64,000 bases of DNA, from positions 1 to 64,000 of the forward strand of contig NZ_JAUASX010000005.1 of NCBI RefSeq assembly GCF_030345715.1. Direction: 5' to 3'. Position numbers and translations under genes: made by a program. How positions within the stretch are numbered: position 1 is the stretch's first letter; each line of letters starts with the position of its first letter. Source of the stretch: Solimonas sp. SE-A11 (GTDB lineage Bacteria > Pseudomonadota > Gammaproteobacteria > Nevskiales > Nevskiaceae). Below, in pieces: positions 61,692 to 64,000 of this stretch. A model generated the notes under the pieces. The model saw only the letters and a list, made by a program, of their open reading frames with translations, made no database searches and had not been told where the DNA came from.

Positions 61692-61720
61692 TTGGCGCTC
61701 CAGGGGATTTGCGCTAGCAT
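61692..61720 (+). promoter_or_regulatory. Putative sigma-70 promoter for the second DUF1329 gene
   Basis: TTGGCG (61692-61697), a 17-bp spacer and TAGCAT (61715-61720), 80 bp before the start codon. The 189-bp gap also holds a short inverted repeat AGGGG/CCCCT near 61630-61650. Confidence 0.45.
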
Positions 61721-61800
61721 CCCCAGCACTCGGTGCCCTTGGGTCAAATTTCTCCGCCAGCGGCAGCCATCCGAAATAACCAGACGAGGAGATGTTCCCG

Positions 61801-63153
61801 ATGAAGAAAACCCTAGCATCAGTCCTTGGCGTCGCTGCCCTGTGCCTGACGGCGCAGGCGGGTGCCAAGGTTCCTGCCGCAGAGGCGGGCAAACTCGGTA
61901 CCGAGCTGACGCCCGTCGGCGCCGAAAAGGCCGGCAACGCCGACAAGACCATCCCGGAGTGGACCCCGCGTGCCCGCACCGGCGCCCTGAAGGGCGAGTG
62001 GCCGAACGACCCGGACGTGGACGCCCAGAAGCCGCTGTTCACGATCACCAAGGCCAACATGGCGCAGTACAGCGCCAAGCTGACCGAAGGCCACAAGAAG
62101 CTGCTGTCGAGCTATGACAGCTACAAGCTGAACGTGTATCCGTCGGTGCGCAAGATCGGCTGGCCGGAAGAAATCTACGCCGCCACCAAGGCCAACGCCA
62201 CGACCTGCGAACTGGTCAACACGGAAATCCTCAATGGCTGCAAGCTGGGCTTCCCGTTCCCGATTCCGAAGTCCGGCGCCGAGCCGATCTGGAACCACAA
62301 GCTGAAGTGGCGCGGTGAGTCGGTCACCCGCTACAACAACCAGATGATCGTGCAGCCGAACGGCCAGTTCCAGCTGACCAAGATCGTCGAGGACGTGACC
62401 TTCGGCTACGCCTCGCTGAAGAACCCGACCGAGCTCAAGCCCGGCCAGGGCGAGTTCCTGAAGTACCTGTCCAAGACCGTGGCTCCGCCTCGCCTGGCCG
62501 GTACCTTCATTCTGGTGCACGAGAAGATGGGCACCGGCGCCGAAGGCCGTGCCGCCTGGCTCTACTCGCCCGGTCTGAAGCGCATCCGTCGCGCCCCGAC
62601 GGTCTGCTGCGACAACCCGTACGAAGGCACCGACGGTCACCAGTTCTACGACCAGGTCGACATGTTCAACGGCGCCCTGGAACGCTACAACTGGAAGCTG
62701 ATCGGCAAGAAGGAAATGTACATTCCGTACAACTCCAACAAGATTGCCGGCAAGGGCACCAAGTACAAGGACCTGGCCAAGCCGAAGCACCTGAACCAGG
62801 ACCTGCCGCGCTATGAGCTGCACCGCGTCTGGGTGGTCGAGGCCGACATCAAGCCGGGCACCAGCCATACCTTCAAGAAGCGTCGCTTCTACCTCGACGA
62901 GGATGGCTGGACCATCGCCGCCGTGGACGACTACGACAACCGCGACCAGCTCTACCAGTTCCAGGAAGGCCATATCATCAATGCGTCCAACCTGCTGGCG
63001 GCGACGACGGTGCCGGAAGTGATCTACCACTTCACCTCGGGCCGTTACTTCATCACCGCCGCGTGGAACGAAGACAAGCCGATCGACGCAACGGCCAGCT
63101 TCAACGCCGACTACTTCAGCGCGGCCTCCGTGCAGAAGATGACGACGAAGTAA
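61801..63153 (+). CDS. DUF1329 family exported protein, paralogue 2
   Basis: A 450-residue protein with signal peptide MKKTLASVLGVAALCLTAQAGA/K. LTPVGAEKAGNADKTIPEW, NGCKLGFPFPIPKSGAEPIWNHKLKWRGESV, TVCCDNPYEGTDGHQFYDQVDMFNG and YELHRVWVVEADIK align along its whole length with the preceding gene, so the two arose by tandem duplication. CGAGGAG lies 10 nt before ATG 61801, favouring it over ATG 61792. Codon choice (many AAG, CTG, GGC and few rare codons) and a strong terminator suggest high expression (inference). Confidence 0.93.
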   Translation: MKKTLASVLGVAALCLTAQAGAKVPAAEAGKLGTELTPVGAEKAGNADKTIPEWTPRARTGALKGEWPNDPDVDAQKPLFTITKANMAQYSAKLTEGHKKLLSSYDSYKLNVYPSVRKIGWPEEIYAATKANATTCELVNTEILNGCKLGFPFPIPKSGAEPIWNHKLKWRGESVTRYNNQMIVQPNGQFQLTKIVEDVTFGYASLKNPTELKPGQGEFLKYLSKTVAPPRLAGTFILVHEKMGTGAEGRAAWLYSPGLKRIRRAPTVCCDNPYEGTDGHQFYDQVDMFNGALERYNWKLIGKKEMYIPYNSNKIAGKGTKYKDLAKPKHLNQDLPRYELHRVWVVEADIKPGTSHTFKKRRFYLDEDGWTIAAVDDYDNRDQLYQFQEGHIINASNLLAATTVPEVIYHFTSGRYFITAAWNEDKPIDATASFNADYFSAASVQKMTTK

Positions 63154-63176
63154 GCTGCAAAGAGCATCAGCGACAA

Positions 63177-63213
63177 GAAAGGCCGCCGGGCGATACCCGG
63201 CGGCCTTTCTCTG
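63177..63213 (+). terminator. Rho-independent terminator after the second DUF1329 gene
   Basis: A perfect 14-bp stem (GAAAGGCCGCCGGG / CCCGGCGGCCTTTC) with a 5-nt loop, followed by TCTC. It lies 23 nt after the stop. Confidence 0.85.
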
Positions 63214-63263
63214 TTCAGCGTGACGATAAGCGAGCCGTGCAAAGCGGCCGGGGATGGGATGGG

Positions 63264-63752
63264 ATGAAGTACGACGAAAAGCTCGATTACGACAAGCCGA
63301 TCGAAACGGTGCTGCAGATGTACACCGACCGCAGCTACTTCGAGCGCAAGTACCGCGACTCTGGCGCCTGGGACGTGGAGGTGCTGGAACACGAGAAGAC
63401 CGACAAGCGCTTCCGCATCAAGTGCCGATTCAGCATGAAGTCCGACGCACCGCTGCCGGATTTCGCCAAGAAGTTCATCGGCGAGTCGGTGTCGGTGGTG
63501 CAGCAGGACGCCTGGGACCTGGAGAAGCGGACCGGTCGTATCGACACCGAGATCAAGGGCGCCCCGGTGAAGGTCTTCACCGAGATGCAGCTCAAGCCCG
63601 CAGGGCAGGGTTGCGCCAATCACCTGGTCTGGAACGTTTCCTGCGGTATCCCGCTGATCGGTGGCAAGCTGGAGAAGGTGCTGGCCGAAGACCTGCAGGC
63701 CAAGTCGCGCACCGACTACCAGGTCAGCCTCAAGATCCTGCGCGATTACTGA
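63264..63752 (+). CDS. DUF2505 family protein
   Basis: A 162-residue protein with the START/SRPBCC-like pattern of DUF2505. MKYDEKLDYDKPIETVLQMYTDRSYFERKYRDSG is the typical opening. The strands KRFRIKCRFSM and GRIDTEIKGAPVKVFTEMQL and the C-terminal helix KLEKVLAEDLQAKSRTDYQ fit a lipid- or ligand-binding helix-grip fold. No signal peptide, so cytoplasmic. The start at 63264 (GGGATGGG upstream) avoids the preceding terminator. It is followed one base later by the DUF2970 gene. Function unknown. Confidence 0.82.
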   Translation: MKYDEKLDYDKPIETVLQMYTDRSYFERKYRDSGAWDVEVLEHEKTDKRFRIKCRFSMKSDAPLPDFAKKFIGESVSVVQQDAWDLEKRTGRIDTEIKGAPVKVFTEMQLKPAGQGCANHLVWNVSCGIPLIGGKLEKVLAEDLQAKSRTDYQVSLKILRDY

Positions 63753-63753
63753 C

Positions 63754-63990
63754 ATGAGTCCCGCACCCGATCCCGGACTGCCGCCGGGCGGCGAGCCGCC
63801 CAGCCTCTGGCAGACCATTGCCAGTGTGGCTGCCTCGTTTTTCGGGGTCCAGAGCTCGAAGAACCGGGAGCGCGATTTCACCAAGGGCAAGCCGCTGCAC
63901 TTCATCGCCGTGGGCCTGGGCATGACCCTGGCTTTCATCGGGGTGGTCTGGATCGCCGTGCGCCTGGCCCTGCGCAGCGCCGGGCTCTAG
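63754..63990 (+). CDS. DUF2970 family small membrane protein
   Basis: A 78-residue protein. A Pro/Gly-rich start precedes SLWQTIASVAASFFGVQSSKNRERDF, the DUF2970 hallmark, and one membrane helix, HFIAVGLGMTLAFIGVVWIAVRLAL. It begins one base after the DUF2505 stop, so the two are co-transcribed. Function unknown. Confidence 0.85.
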   Translation: MSPAPDPGLPPGGEPPSLWQTIASVAASFFGVQSSKNRERDFTKGKPLHFIAVGLGMTLAFIGVVWIAVRLALRSAGL

Positions 63991-64000
63991 CCGGACTGAA

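Overview
The window is a dense stretch of a high-GC gammaproteobacterial chromosome. Gene order (glyA-nrdR-rib-nusB-thiL, xseB-ispA-dxs, efp with epmA/epmB), a FimX-type regulator, a Vibrio-like TonB2/TtpC cluster, several DUF1329 proteins and Xanthomonadaceae/Pseudomonas-style GTAGGAGC and GGGAATC repeats suggest the Xanthomonadales/Nevskiales area. A Solimonadaceae-like organism is my best guess; this is inference from content, not a database match. I saw no prophage, CRISPR array, tRNA or rRNA. The one structured RNA gene is the 4.5S SRP RNA.

Layout. 1-5.5 kb: end of glyA, nrdR, riboflavin genes ribD-ribE-ribBX-ribH, nusB, thiL, mostly with overlapping stops and starts. 5.5-8.1 kb (minus): small exported protein, NlpC/P60 lipoprotein, GST-like protein, trxB. 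8.3-21.2 kb: a phosphate region with phoB-phoR, pstS-pstC-pstA-pstB (minus), divergent phoU, a DUF2057 lipoprotein, a porin, and pit with a PhoU-like DUF47 partner. aroG sits inside this region behind an aromatic-rich leader peptide and terminator. 21.4-29.5 kb: PBP1b, a TPR lipoprotein, YoaA helicase, tsaB, 4.5S RNA, dnaX, ybaB. 29.6-38.8 kb (minus): a family-6 UDG-like glycosylase, an orphan encapsulated-ferritin-like protein, and xseB-ispA and dxs separated by a three-gene MksF-MksE-MksB (MukBEF-like) condensin. 38.8-50.7 kb: parE, parC, htpX, an MgtC/DUF4010 membrane protein, a FimX-like degenerate GGDEF/EAL protein, the EF-P set (epmB, efp, epmA), and a rhodanese. 50.8-51.05 kb: a MITE-like element with 32-bp perfect terminal inverted repeats.

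51.1-64 kb: an alpha/beta hydrolase followed by a tightly packed DUF3450-TtpC-ExbB-ExbD-TonB-TPR operon. Its last gene is fused to a C-terminal DUF1329 domain. Next come a divergent DUF6918/AarF-UbiB pair, two more stand-alone DUF1329 proteins of identical length, and DUF2505 and DUF2970 proteins. The Ton-like motor with a covalently attached DUF1329 domain, next to two free DUF1329 paralogues, is the best candidate for an undescribed envelope system here. Other points of note are the aroG attenuator, the condensin insertion, the orphan ferritin and the MITE family.
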